Below, piece after piece: positions 1 through 6,850 of a stretch of 11,930 nt of DNA (within the stretch, counting starts at the first letter, position 1; each line of letters begins with the position of its first letter). Position numbers and translations under genes: made by a program. Under the pieces are notes generated by a model, which worked only from the letters and a program-made list of their open reading frames with translations, made no database searches and had not been told where the DNA came from. Source of the stretch: Anaerolineae bacterium (GTDB lineage Bacteria > Chloroflexota > Anaerolineae > Aggregatilineales > UBA2796); the NCBI GenBank assembly GCA_020851855.1, contig JADZBY010000366.1:1-11930 (forward strand), read 5' to 3'.

Positions 1-1391
1 CGCCGGAGTGGAGCCAGGGCCTCGGCATGGCCCCCGCCGATATGCGCCCCCCGCCGGCCATGCCCGGCGCGTCGGGGCTGCTCAGCGTCGCGGACCGGCT
101 CGCGCCGCTGCGCTACCGGCTGCTGGTTGGCGTGGATGCGACGTCGGCCTTCCGGCGGCTGATTCAGGCGCTCGGCAAGCCGCCGCGCACGCCGCCAGAG
201 GGCCTCTTACGCCGCCCGATCTGGACCTCGTGGGCGCGCTACAAGTCCGACATCGACCAGGCGAAGATCGTGGATTTTGCCCGCGAGATTCGCGCCCACG
301 AATACCCCGGCGGCACGCTGGAAATCGATGATCGCTGGCAGCGGGCCTATGGCGATACGCAATTCGACCCGGTTCGCTTTCCCGATCCGGCGGGCATGGT
401 GCGGACGCTCGACGCGATGGGCTTCGCCGTCACGCTGTGGGTCCCCACCTTTCTCAACCCGGATTCGCTGAACGCGCAGGAAGCCGAGCACGAGGGCTAC
501 CTGGTGCGCCGCCCGGACGGCTCGCCTTACCCGGTGACGTGGTGGCAGGGCACGGGTTACCTGCTTGACCTGAGCCATCCCGGCGCGGTGCAGTGGTGGG
601 CGGAGCGGCTCGGCGCGTTGCAGCGGGCGGTTGGGCTGGCCGGTTACAAGTTCGACGCGGGTGAGGCGAATTTCCTTCCTGCCGACGCGGTGACGCACGC
701 GCCGATGGGCCGCAACGAGTACAGCACGCGCTGGGCCGAATTTGCCGCGCAGCACTTCCCCTATTGTGAGGCGCGCTGCGGCTGGTTCAGCCAACGCCAG
801 CCGGTCCTGTTTCGCCAGTGGGACAAGTTCAGCGTGTGGGGCCACGACAACGGGCTGGCGTCGGTCATCACCACGGCGCTCGCCCTATCCATGACCGGCT
901 ACCCGTTCACGCTGCCGGATATGGTCGGCGGCAACGCCTACGCAGGCGTCGAGCCGGACAAAGAGCTATTCATCCGCTGGGCACAGGCCAGCGCGCCGAT
1001 GCTCGCCATTCAGTTCTCGCTCGCGCCGTGGGATTTTGACAAGGAGACGGACGCCATCTGCCGCCGTTATGCACAGCTTCACGTCGATCTGGCCGATGCG
1101 CGGGTCCGGGCGGCGCACAACGCGGTTGAAACCGGGGAGCCGGTCTTGCGGCCCATCTTCTGGAACTTCCCGCGCGACGCCGAGGCGCAGGTGGTGGGCG
1201 ACGAGTACCTGCTGGGCGATGAGTACCTCGTCGCGCCGGTGGTGGAGCCGGGCAAGCGCACGCGGGATGTGTACCTGCCCGCCGGGCGCTGGCGCGAGTA
1301 TTGGTCGCGGCGGGAGCACCTGGGCGGGCAATGGCTGCGCAACTTCCCGGCCCCCCTGGATACGCTGCCGCTGTTTGTGCGGCGGGCGTAG
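1..1391 (+). CDS. GH31 family glycoside hydrolase, MYORG-like (5' partial)
   Basis: This is the C-terminal part of a retaining alpha-glycosidase of family GH31. The frame is open to the left edge, so the true start lies outside; residues are counted from the first in-window ATG at 27. The (beta/alpha)8 barrel shows an IDDRWQ strand, then the GYKFDAGE block with the probable nucleophile D210, then the WGHDNGL block with the probable acid/base D274, followed by GYPFTLPDMVGGNAY. The end (LGDEYLVAPV ... DVYLPAGRW ... LPLFVRR) is the usual C-terminal beta-sandwich, so the 3' end is complete. The KFDAGE and PDMVGGNAY blocks resemble, from memory, the animal MYORG/KIAA1161 branch more than the classical alpha-glucosidase WIDMNE type. 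Substrate is therefore uncertain: alpha-galactoside, alpha-xyloside or alpha-glucoside. The stop lies 5 nt from that of the convergent peptidase gene. Family membership is secure; specificity is not. Confidence 0.93.
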   Translation, partial: PEWSQGLGMAPADMRPPPAMPGASGLLSVADRLAPLRYRLLVGVDATSAFRRLIQALGKPPRTPPEGLLRRPIWTSWARYKSDIDQAKIVDFAREIRAHEYPGGTLEIDDRWQRAYGDTQFDPVRFPDPAGMVRTLDAMGFAVTLWVPTFLNPDSLNAQEAEHEGYLVRRPDGSPYPVTWWQGTGYLLDLSHPGAVQWWAERLGALQRAVGLAGYKFDAGEANFLPADAVTHAPMGRNEYSTRWAEFAAQHFPYCEARCGWFSQRQPVLFRQWDKFSVWGHDNGLASVITTALALSMTGYPFTLPDMVGGNAYAGVEPDKELFIRWAQASAPMLAIQFSLAPWDFDKETDAICRRYAQLHVDLADARVRAAHNAVETGEPVLRPIFWNFPRDAEAQVVGDEYLLGDEYLVAPVVEPGKRTRDVYLPAGRWREYWSRREHLGGQWLRNFPAPLDTLPLFVRRA

Positions 1392-1396
1392 AGCCT

Positions 1397-2860
1397 TCAG
1401 CACATGATACCCACCCGCTCGCAGAAGAACGGGCGCAGGTCTTGCGTCGTCTGGGCCTGCATGGCGTCGAAGAACTGGCGCGGCGCGCCGATGCCGAAGC
1501 TGACCGCCGCCACGTAGCTCTTCAGCCCGTTGGCGAAGGCATCCGGCCCGATCTGCTCCGCCAGCTGGCGCATGTACACCGCCCCGCCGCCGTAGATGGT
1601 GCTCATGAAGTCCGCGAAATCCGCGTAGCCTTCGGGCGGCGTGTCCAGCACCTTCGGCGGCCCCTGGATGCGGTTGTACCAGGTCAGGACATGCGACCAG
1701 TACTCGTCGGGCGCGTTGGGCGAGCCGTAATACGTGTCCAGGTAAAACAGCCAGCCCGCTACCTGCACCAGACTCTCGTCCAGCCAGGCGCGCCGGATGG
1801 TATCGTTGCCCGCGATGCCGTAAAACCACTGGTGCGCGACCTCGTGGGCCGTGATCCAGCGCCAATAGACCGGCCCGCGCGATGGGTCATTGTTCACGAA
1901 CACCAGCGACGGGTATTCCTCGCCGCCGCTGGGGAAGGACATGGCCACCACGTCGAACTCGGCATACGGGTAATAGCCCAGGTTCGCGTCGAACCAGGCC
2001 AGGTTGTCTTTGGCGATGGTCCCGATCAGCCGCGCGTTGTCCTCGCTGCCGTTATACAACACGCGCACCGGGACCGGCCCGCCGGGCGCATCCAGCGTGC
2101 CCCAGCCCTGCGCCTGGATGACGACAAAGTTGCGCATCGGCCCGGTGACGACCGTGTACGTCGTACGCCCGGCGTCGTCGTCCTGGGCGCTCTTCATCGC
2201 CCCGGTGAACCACGTCCCGACGGCGGCTGGCGCACGCAGATTGACGGCCATCAGCGCCGATTCGGTGTGGGCGTAGTCCAGGCCGCTGGTCACAACGTCT
2301 TCGCGCCAGCCGTACTCGTCAAACACGGCGACCATCGGGAACGGCTCTGCGATGTAAAACGAGCCGCTCAGCCCGACGCGAATGGTGTACGCCGCGTCCA
2401 GCGTGGCCGTGCCGCCCGGCGCGAGTGAGGCAGGCAGGCGCACCTGGGCCACACTGCCCTCGGCGTCGCTGAAGGTGTGCTCGGCGGGCGCGCCGTCCAG
2501 CGCCAGCGTGTCCAGGGTCATCTGGCGCGCGCCGTGGTTGGGATGGTTGGGGTACAGGCGCAGGACGATACGGTCGAGGTCCGCGCCGGTGTTGTTCACG
2601 AACAGAATGCGCGCCTGCCCACGGATCATGCCCTGGTACGGGTCCACATCCAGCGCGAGCAGGTAGCGGGTACGGGTCAGGAATGGCGCGGCGAGTGGCG
2701 CAAAGCCGGGCCGCGCCCAGGCCGGATCGGAGAGCAACGCCTCGTCCGGCAGGGGCGGAAGGTCGGATTGCGCCTGTGCGGCGTGCGGCGGTGGGACCAG
2801 CGCCCCAAGCGCGCCGCACACGAAGGCGACGATGAGCAAGATACGACAGCGACGAATCAT
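1397..2860 (-). CDS. Secreted M1 family zinc metallopeptidase (aminopeptidase N-like)
   Basis: A 487-residue zinc peptidase of clan MA, family M1. The N-terminus MIRRCRILLIVAFVCGALGAL, followed by PPPHAAQAQ, is a signal peptide with a likely cleavage near AQAQ, so the enzyme should be exported. A beta-rich domain comes first, then a GGEEY segment (about 312-316) in the place of the GAMEN exopeptidase motif. HEVAH (H339, E340, H343) follows, with the third zinc ligand E362 in WLDES exactly 18 residues after the second His. The large C-terminal helical domain of full-length aminopeptidase N or ERAP is absent, which places it among the short bacterial M1 proteins. The frame opens further upstream, but the start at 2860 is chosen because it begins the signal peptide and has an AAAGGA box about 7 nt before it. 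The protein ends with two Cys six residues apart. Substrate is unknown, probably peptides outside the cell. Confidence 0.92.
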   Translation of the reverse strand: MIRRCRILLIVAFVCGALGALVPPPHAAQAQSDLPPLPDEALLSDPAWARPGFAPLAAPFLTRTRYLLALDVDPYQGMIRGQARILFVNNTGADLDRIVLRLYPNHPNHGARQMTLDTLALDGAPAEHTFSDAEGSVAQVRLPASLAPGGTATLDAAYTIRVGLSGSFYIAEPFPMVAVFDEYGWREDVVTSGLDYAHTESALMAVNLRAPAAVGTWFTGAMKSAQDDDAGRTTYTVVTGPMRNFVVIQAQGWGTLDAPGGPVPVRVLYNGSEDNARLIGTIAKDNLAWFDANLGYYPYAEFDVVAMSFPSGGEEYPSLVFVNNDPSRGPVYWRWITAHEVAHQWFYGIAGNDTIRRAWLDESLVQVAGWLFYLDTYYGSPNAPDEYWSHVLTWYNRIQGPPKVLDTPPEGYADFADFMSTIYGGGAVYMRQLAEQIGPDAFANGLKSYVAAVSFGIGAPRQFFDAMQAQTTQDLRPFFCERVGIMC

Positions 2861-2912
2861 GCGTGCGTCCTTTACCTCGCCAGTCTGACTAACCCTGGAT
2901 GGAGTCAAGGTC

Positions 2913-3012
2913 GCCCCGCGCTAAAGCACGGGGCTGAAAGCACAAAGCCCTGACGGGCTGGAATTTGCCTTCAGCCCGAAGGGCTTCGTATGTTCAGCCC
3001 AACGCTTATGGG
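2913..3012. repeat. Cluster of short intergenic hairpins (REP/MITE-like)
   Basis: Four small inverted repeats lie in a row. The first has 10-nt arms, GCCCCGCGCT and AGCACGGGGC, around AA with one mismatch (2913-2934). The next is AGCCC-TGAC-GGGCT (2946-2959). The third is AGCCC-GAA-GGGCT (2973-2985). The last is CCCA-N7-TGGG (2998-3012). The octamer GGGCTGAA (2931-2938) is also inverted as TTCAGCCC at 2970-2977 and 2993-3000. Such runs of GC hairpins with similar arms are typical of REP sequences or of ends of IS200/IS605-type elements. No transposase is present here, so this would be a non-autonomous relic or a dispersed repeat. Confidence 0.55.
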
Positions 3013-3035
3013 TTTTAAGAATCGGGCATGGATGA

Positions 3036-3104
3036 TTGAGGGCGCGTCGCGACGCGCCCCTACACGTTGCGGGACTGTACGGGCAGCTCGCGAGCCGCCC
3101 GCAA
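3036..3104. repeat. Twin-palindrome intergenic element, copy 1
   Basis: A perfect 20-bp palindrome (3040-3059, arms GGGCGCGTCG/CGACGCGCCC) and a second 20-bp palindrome with one mismatch (3081-3100, arms GGGCAGCTCG/CGAGCCGCCC) are separated by 21 nt. The spacer begins CTACA and ends TGTAC, so its ends can also pair. The outer flanks form an imperfect 9-bp inverted pair (3036-3044 with 3096-3104). The layout is the same as in the element at 11340-11403, although the palindrome arms differ in sequence. It would fold into a dumbbell of two hairpins on either strand. Confidence 0.65.
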
Positions 3105-3181
3105 ACCTGATCCGCTCCAATTATTTAACCTTCATCAACGTCGGGCAATCTCCGTCAGTTACGATGAACCAACAGCGCCGC

Positions 3182-5050
3182 TCAAGGCTTCACGGGCCGG
3201 TTGCTGAAGACGAAGCTCGTCGGGTTCAGGTAATCCCGGTCGAGCCGGTCGCCATCCAGCCACGGCCAATCTGCCGGCGCGGCGGCCAGTGTGCGCGTGC
3301 CGCTGATGTCAAAGTGCAGGTGCTCGCTGCCCCGGTAATAGCCGTAGGCGTCCCCGATGGTCGCGATGAACTGCCCACGCGCCACCCGCTCGCCCACGCG
3401 CACCTGCATATCGTCCACGTGGCCATAACGGCTGTACACCACCTGCCCCGTGGAAAGCAGCGGATCGTGGCGGATGATGACGACGTTGCCCCAGCTTCCC
3501 GTGCCGAGCCGTTGAGCGGTGATCACCTCGCCGCTGGCCGTGGCGTATAGCGGCTGGCCCTTGCTCCGCCCACGCCGGATGATGAAGTCGTTGCCGGTGT
3601 GCAGCGACTCGCGCCCGCCCAGCCGGTAACGCACCCGGTAGCCCAGCGTCATGCTCCAGGACGCGGGCCACGTCGTCGCCGCGACCATACGCTCCTCAGA
3701 TGCCCCGACGGGCGCGTCGAAGCCGTCGGCCAGGAAGCGCGGCGGGCGCTGCCAGCCGAGCACCTGACGCCAGCGGATGGCGTCAAAGGTGATCTCGCGG
3801 TTCAATTCGCCGGTCAGGTCGTTCAGGAAGATCACGCCCGCGTTGGGCTGGCTGGCGTCCAGGTTGAAGATGCCCAGGGGGACCCAGATCGAGTCCATCT
3901 TGGTCTGCACCACGGCGACTTCGTAGTCGGACGTCTGCCCGACGATGCCGTGAATCTTGTAGCGCGCGTTGTTCGTCGTGGAGTGTTGCGCCGGCACATA
4001 AACCGAGATTTCCCAGAAGCCGCCCGTGGGAACCTGCGGGTCCCAGCGCACCCAGACATTGCTCGCCGTCGAGGACGTGCGGAAATAGCGGCTCGACCAG
4101 CCTTCCTCGTTCGGAAAGTTAGCCAGCGGGCTGGGCGTGCCGTCATAAGTTCCCTCGCGCCAGCCGGGATCGCCAGGTTTGACGACGATCTCCGTGCCAT
4201 AGCGCCCCTGTCCGATGGGGCGCGGCTGCTCGCCCGTGCCGCCGCCGGGCACAGCGCCGCTCATCGACACGTTCACGGCGGGGAAGAAGGTCCGGTTGAG
4301 CGTGCCAAAACGGAACCAGCTCAGGCCGGGCGCTTTGTAGGTGTCAATCGCGACGGTCCGGGCGCGGTCCATGCTCTCGCGGGTCAGGCGCTCGCCCCGG
4401 CCCTGGTAGCCTTGCAGCACCGGGATGATGGGCAGGCCATACGCGCCCCAGCTTTCCCAGGCCTGGGCCAGCGCCGCATCCGGGCTGAGGCCAAAATCGG
4501 CCCAGTAGACCTGTGGGTGCACGCTGTTGATGAACGGACGCCATTCGTCGGGGAAGATCGTCTCGTAATGCCACGGGCGCGGGTCCACGCTCATGCCGAT
4601 GTGGAAGGCGGCGGGCAGGCCATTGCGCAGGCGAAGCATCAGGGGCCGCACGGCGCTGCGCCCGCCCCGGAAATAGCCCTCGAACGGCTCCACATCCAGG
4701 ATCAGCGAGCGCACGCCGGGCCGGGATGCCGTCTGGATCAGGAAATCGGCCTCGGCGGCGGGATTCGCGCCAAAGGGAATCGCCCAGGCGTGGAACTCCA
4801 ACCCGGCGCGCTCCAGTTTCATCACCCAGCGGTCGATATCCGCCGGGCCGCGAATGGCCAGGTCGGTCTTGGGATCGCCCGCGCCGATGTTGCCCATCCA
4901 CGCAGTGCCCTCGCCCACCTTCACCCAGATGGCGTTCACCGCCGGGGCGTACTCGCGGATGGTTTCGATGACTTCATCGATGGTGTTTTCTCCCACCGTG
5001 CGTCCGTGGACGTGCCAGACGGCGATCTTTCCATCGTAAGGCGTGGCCAT
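3182..5050 (-). CDS. TIM-barrel / CBD-like / M23 peptidase fusion protein
   Basis: A 622-residue three-part protein. Residues about 8-280 form a TIM-barrel glycosidase-like domain: KIAVWHVHGR as strand 1 and an LDVEPFE strand carrying D119 and E121. The exact glycosidase family is not recognised; it resembles GH25-type or related lysozyme barrels. Residues about 315-430 (WSSRYFR ... FWEISVYVPAQ ... WVPLGIFNLD ... FDAIRWRQV) match the golvesin/Xly-like beta-sandwich thought to bind carbohydrate. Residues about 475-600 are a LytM/M23 zinc endopeptidase with HTGND (H484, D488), YGH (H544) and HLHFD (H577, H579) in correct order. The combination suggests cleavage of peptidoglycan. The start at 5050 follows a GGAGAGGA Shine-Dalgarno and begins MATPYDGKIAVW, and neither it nor the in-frame ATGs just upstream (5068, 5098) gives a signal peptide. 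That is odd for a wall enzyme. It is divergent from the membrane protein gene at 5195. Confidence 0.88.
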   Translation of the reverse strand: MATPYDGKIAVWHVHGRTVGENTIDEVIETIREYAPAVNAIWVKVGEGTAWMGNIGAGDPKTDLAIRGPADIDRWVMKLERAGLEFHAWAIPFGANPAAEADFLIQTASRPGVRSLILDVEPFEGYFRGGRSAVRPLMLRLRNGLPAAFHIGMSVDPRPWHYETIFPDEWRPFINSVHPQVYWADFGLSPDAALAQAWESWGAYGLPIIPVLQGYQGRGERLTRESMDRARTVAIDTYKAPGLSWFRFGTLNRTFFPAVNVSMSGAVPGGGTGEQPRPIGQGRYGTEIVVKPGDPGWREGTYDGTPSPLANFPNEEGWSSRYFRTSSTASNVWVRWDPQVPTGGFWEISVYVPAQHSTTNNARYKIHGIVGQTSDYEVAVVQTKMDSIWVPLGIFNLDASQPNAGVIFLNDLTGELNREITFDAIRWRQVLGWQRPPRFLADGFDAPVGASEERMVAATTWPASWSMTLGYRVRYRLGGRESLHTGNDFIIRRGRSKGQPLYATASGEVITAQRLGTGSWGNVVIIRHDPLLSTGQVVYSRYGHVDDMQVRVGERVARGQFIATIGDAYGYYRGSEHLHFDISGTRTLAAAPADWPWLDGDRLDRDYLNPTSFVFSNRPVKP

Positions 5051-5096
5051 AGGCTTCCTCTCCAGCATCGCATAACGCGGGGCGACACGTGTTAGC

Positions 5097-5125
5097 ATAT
5101 TACTCGCCCGGCGGATTCTCGGCAA
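5097..5125 (-). promoter_or_regulatory. Candidate promoter for the M23 fusion gene
   Basis: On the minus strand TTGCCG (5120-5125) and TAATAT (5097-5102) are spaced by 17 nt. Each matches the sigma-70 consensus at four of six positions. The predicted start of transcription is near 5090, about 40 nt before the ATG. It falls on a perfect ACACGTGT palindrome (5085-5092), which could be an operator. Evidence is positional only. Confidence 0.35.
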
Positions 5126-5194
5126 CTTATCACGCCGGGTCTGCCTGGAACGGCGCTCAGAACGGTGGTGAAAAGGGGGAATGGGACGGCCATT

Positions 5195-6100
5195 ATGAAC
5201 TCGCTCAGCCTGGTTCGCGCGCTCGCCCGGCACATCCTCAGCGAAGCGCACCCGGTCTACCGGGCGGCGCGCCGTGCGCCGGAAGCGTCGCCGCTGCGGC
5301 TGCCCGGCTGGGCCTACAACGCGCTGTTGGCGACTCTGCTGCTGACCGGTGCGATCCTGGTCTACATCGAGCGCACGTCGGGCGCGCCGCTCAGCGATTA
5401 CCGCGCCGAAGGGCTGGCGCTGGCCCTGATCGTGGGGTCCGTGTTGCTCAGCCTGGCGTGGGTCGCGCCGCTGGCCGCGCTGGCCGGGCAGGGCCTCGCC
5501 CGCGAACTGCGCTTGCAGACCTGGGATTTGCTGTTGGTGACGCCGCAGCCGCCGGGTGATGTGCTGCTGGCGCGGGCGGCGGGTTCGGCGCGCGGCGTGT
5601 GGAGTCTGGCGGTCGGTTCGGCGGTGCTGGCGGCGCTGATCGTGCCGGCCATCGCCCTTCCCGCCGTGCTGCTGACCGCCGCCGGGCTGACGCCGTGGAC
5701 CGTGGCGCTGGCGGGGCTGGGCGCGTTTCTCTTCGTCGCAGAGCGCGTGCAGGAAATCGCGCTGGCAGTCCTGATCGGCGTACACAGCGGCTTGCAGGGC
5801 AAACGTCCGCGCGTTGCGTTCTGGCTGGGACTGGCGGGCGGCGTGTCCGTGCGGCTGGCGAGCATGGCGCTCACCCTGTTCGTCGCATCGCTGGCCGCCT
5901 TCGAGGGCACGGCCCTGTACGGCCTGCCGCCTGCGCTGGCAGTAAGCCTGTGGGCGGGACTGGCCGCATTGGGTGGGCCGCTCGTGCTGCTGGCGGCGCT
6001 GCCGGGCCTGCCCACACTGGCGCTGGTGGTGGGCGTGCTCATCGCGCGTGAGGCGCTGGTCAGGGCGCTCTTTGCCGCGGCGCTCCGGCGGTCCGGGTGA
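5195..6100 (+). CDS. Polytopic membrane protein, ABC-2 permease-like
   Basis: A 301-residue hydrophobic protein with about six or seven membrane segments. A soluble N-terminus with many Arg (MNSLSLVRALARHILSEAHP) precedes the first segment near 48-65. The stretch GLARELRLQTWDLLLVTPQPPGDVLLAR after the second segment resembles the cytosolic coupling loop of ABC-2 type permeases (the ELLLLTPLSPRDILLGK type). That makes an ABC transporter membrane subunit or a derived orphan plausible. No ATPase gene lies next to it in this window, so the partner is either encoded elsewhere or lost. The start is uncertain: ATG 5195 is preceded by a weak GGGA at 5183-5186, while GTG codons at 5165 and 5168 would add about ten residues after a poor ribosome site. 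It is divergent from the M23 gene and is followed by a long inverted repeat. Confidence 0.8.
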   Translation: MNSLSLVRALARHILSEAHPVYRAARRAPEASPLRLPGWAYNALLATLLLTGAILVYIERTSGAPLSDYRAEGLALALIVGSVLLSLAWVAPLAALAGQGLARELRLQTWDLLLVTPQPPGDVLLARAAGSARGVWSLAVGSAVLAALIVPAIALPAVLLTAAGLTPWTVALAGLGAFLFVAERVQEIALAVLIGVHSGLQGKRPRVAFWLGLAGGVSVRLASMALTLFVASLAAFEGTALYGLPPALAVSLWAGLAALGGPLVLLAALPGLPTLALVVGVLIAREALVRALFAAALRRSG

Positions 6101-6113
6101 ATGGAAATTTAAA

Positions 6114-6219
6114 CCCTCACCCCCGGCCTCTCTCCCTCATGGCGAGGGGTGACATACTCGCTCCCCGCAGGACTATCTCCCCTCTCGCCCTTTGGGAGAG
6201 AGGGGCGGGGGAGTGAGGG
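6114..6219. repeat. Long imperfect inverted repeat (MITE-like or terminator)
   Basis: The left arm (6114-6136, from CCCTCACCCCC to TCTCTCCC) and the right arm (6194-6219, from GGGAGAGA to GGGGGAGTGAGGG) are inverted copies with a few gaps and mismatches, enclosing about 57 nt. Inverted repeats of this CCCTCACCCC...GGGGTGAGGG type are, from memory, scattered in many GC-rich bacterial genomes between genes. It begins 14 nt after the membrane protein stop, so its RNA would form a strong stem that could end or stabilise that transcript. There is no T-run after it. Confidence 0.6.
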
Positions 6220-6278
6220 ACAGAGCAGGCTGGAATCGCCCACCTCACACTTCTACGGGCTGCCGCGAGGCTCCGCCG

Positions 6279-6287
6279 TGCTATAAT
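6279..6287 (+). promoter_or_regulatory. Extended -10 promoter for the thioredoxin/methyltransferase unit
   Basis: TGCTATAAT is a perfect extended -10 box (TGN plus consensus TATAAT) in otherwise GC-rich DNA, 45 nt before the ATG at 6332. No convincing -35 is seen at 17 nt (GCTGCC), which is common for extended -10 promoters. The predicted transcript start is near 6294. Confidence 0.65.
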
Positions 6288-6331
6288 CTAGGCGACGGGC
6301 GCGGTGCATCCCGGTACAGGCGGCGCGAACC

Positions 6332-6850
6332 ATGCTCAAAAAACTCCCTCGGCAGGTCTGGCTGGTCGGCATCTACGGTTACGTCGTGGTTGCCGTCGTC
6401 GTCGTCCTGGTTGCCCTCGTCCTGCTCACCCAGGACAACGTGAGCTGGCTGGATGTCGGCCTCGTGGTGGGCGTCGTGGCGCTTTTTACCCTGGTGTGGT
6501 GGCGCGCCCATCCCCGCCTCAGCGTGAACGTGCCCCCAACCGGCGGCGATCTGTTGTGGCAGATTGGCCATTCGGGTAACTACACCCTGCTCGCCTTCGA
6601 GAGCGAATACTGCGCCATGTGCATGACCGTCGGGCCGCGCGTGGACCAGCTGTCCGAGGTAGATGGCCTGGATGTGTACCGCCTGAGCGTGAACTCGGAG
6701 CCGGGCCGTAGCCTGTTTCACCAGTACGACGGGCGCATGACGCCCACCTACGTGCTGGTCAATCCGCGCGGCGAGCGCGTGCAGGAATGGGTGGTCGCGC
6801 TGCCCATCGAGCGCATCCTGTATGCCGTGAGACAGCGCGCTGCCGTGTGA
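6332..6850 (+). CDS. Membrane-anchored thioredoxin-fold protein with CAMC motif
   Basis: A 172-residue protein with two closely spaced membrane segments (about 9-32 and 38-56), then a thioredoxin-like domain. The domain has a LLAFESEYCAMC strand and motif (C94, C97), a following helix with a Pro, and MTPTYVL with the expected cis-Pro P138 before a beta strand. These are the features of a thiol-disulfide oxidoreductase or thioredoxin-family protein. The CxxC core AM is unlike CGPC of thioredoxin or CPHC of DsbA, so redox potential and direction cannot be inferred. Positive residues occur before the first segment (KKLPRQ) and after the second (RAHPR). By the positive-inside rule both ends are cytosolic, which is unusual for a tethered thioredoxin. 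It is first in a two-gene unit whose second gene overlaps its stop codon. Confidence 0.87.
   Translation: MLKKLPRQVWLVGIYGYVVVAVVVVLVALVLLTQDNVSWLDVGLVVGVVALFTLVWWRAHPRLSVNVPPTGGDLLWQIGHSGNYTLLAFESEYCAMCMTVGPRVDQLSEVDGLDVYRLSVNSEPGRSLFHQYDGRMTPTYVLVNPRGERVQEWVVALPIERILYAVRQRAAV

Larger units (their letters stand above)
2861..3181. other. 321-nt intergenic region rich in palindromes
   Basis: This is the gap between the start of the M1 peptidase gene and the stop of the M23 protein gene, both on the minus strand. I see no credible coding sequence. It contains a cluster of short hairpins at its left side (2913-3012) and a twin-palindrome element (3036-3104), listed separately. A TTGACT hexamer on the minus strand (2903-2908) could be a -35 box for the peptidase gene, but no good -10 lies at the right distance. 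The last 77 nt (3105-3181), just after the M23 gene, are less GC-rich and show no clear hairpin terminator. Confidence 0.6.

Noticed and set aside
207..845. Long open frame antisense to the GH31 gene
   Set aside because: Arg/His/Ala-rich translation with no motif; the opposite strand encodes a clear enzyme. GC-rich DNA makes such antisense frames common.
1195..1238. Apparent duplication GDEYLLGDEYLV in the GH31 protein
   Set aside because: GH31 proteins normally have a ...YLLGDxxLVAPV segment of this length, so the repeat is chance similarity and not an insertion.
3599..5095. Plus-strand open frame opposite the M23 fusion gene
   Set aside because: Low-complexity antisense product; the minus strand has intact M23 zinc ligands and a good ribosome site.
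5181..5198. Five-codon leader (MGRPL) whose stop overlaps the ATG at 5195
   Set aside because: The purine run ends only 1 nt before its ATG, too close for a ribosome site, and nothing else supports translation.
5051..5785. Upstream extension of the M23 gene frame
   Set aside because: It runs antisense through the membrane protein gene and reads as charged Gln/Arg-rich noise; the ribosome site and domain start are at 5050.
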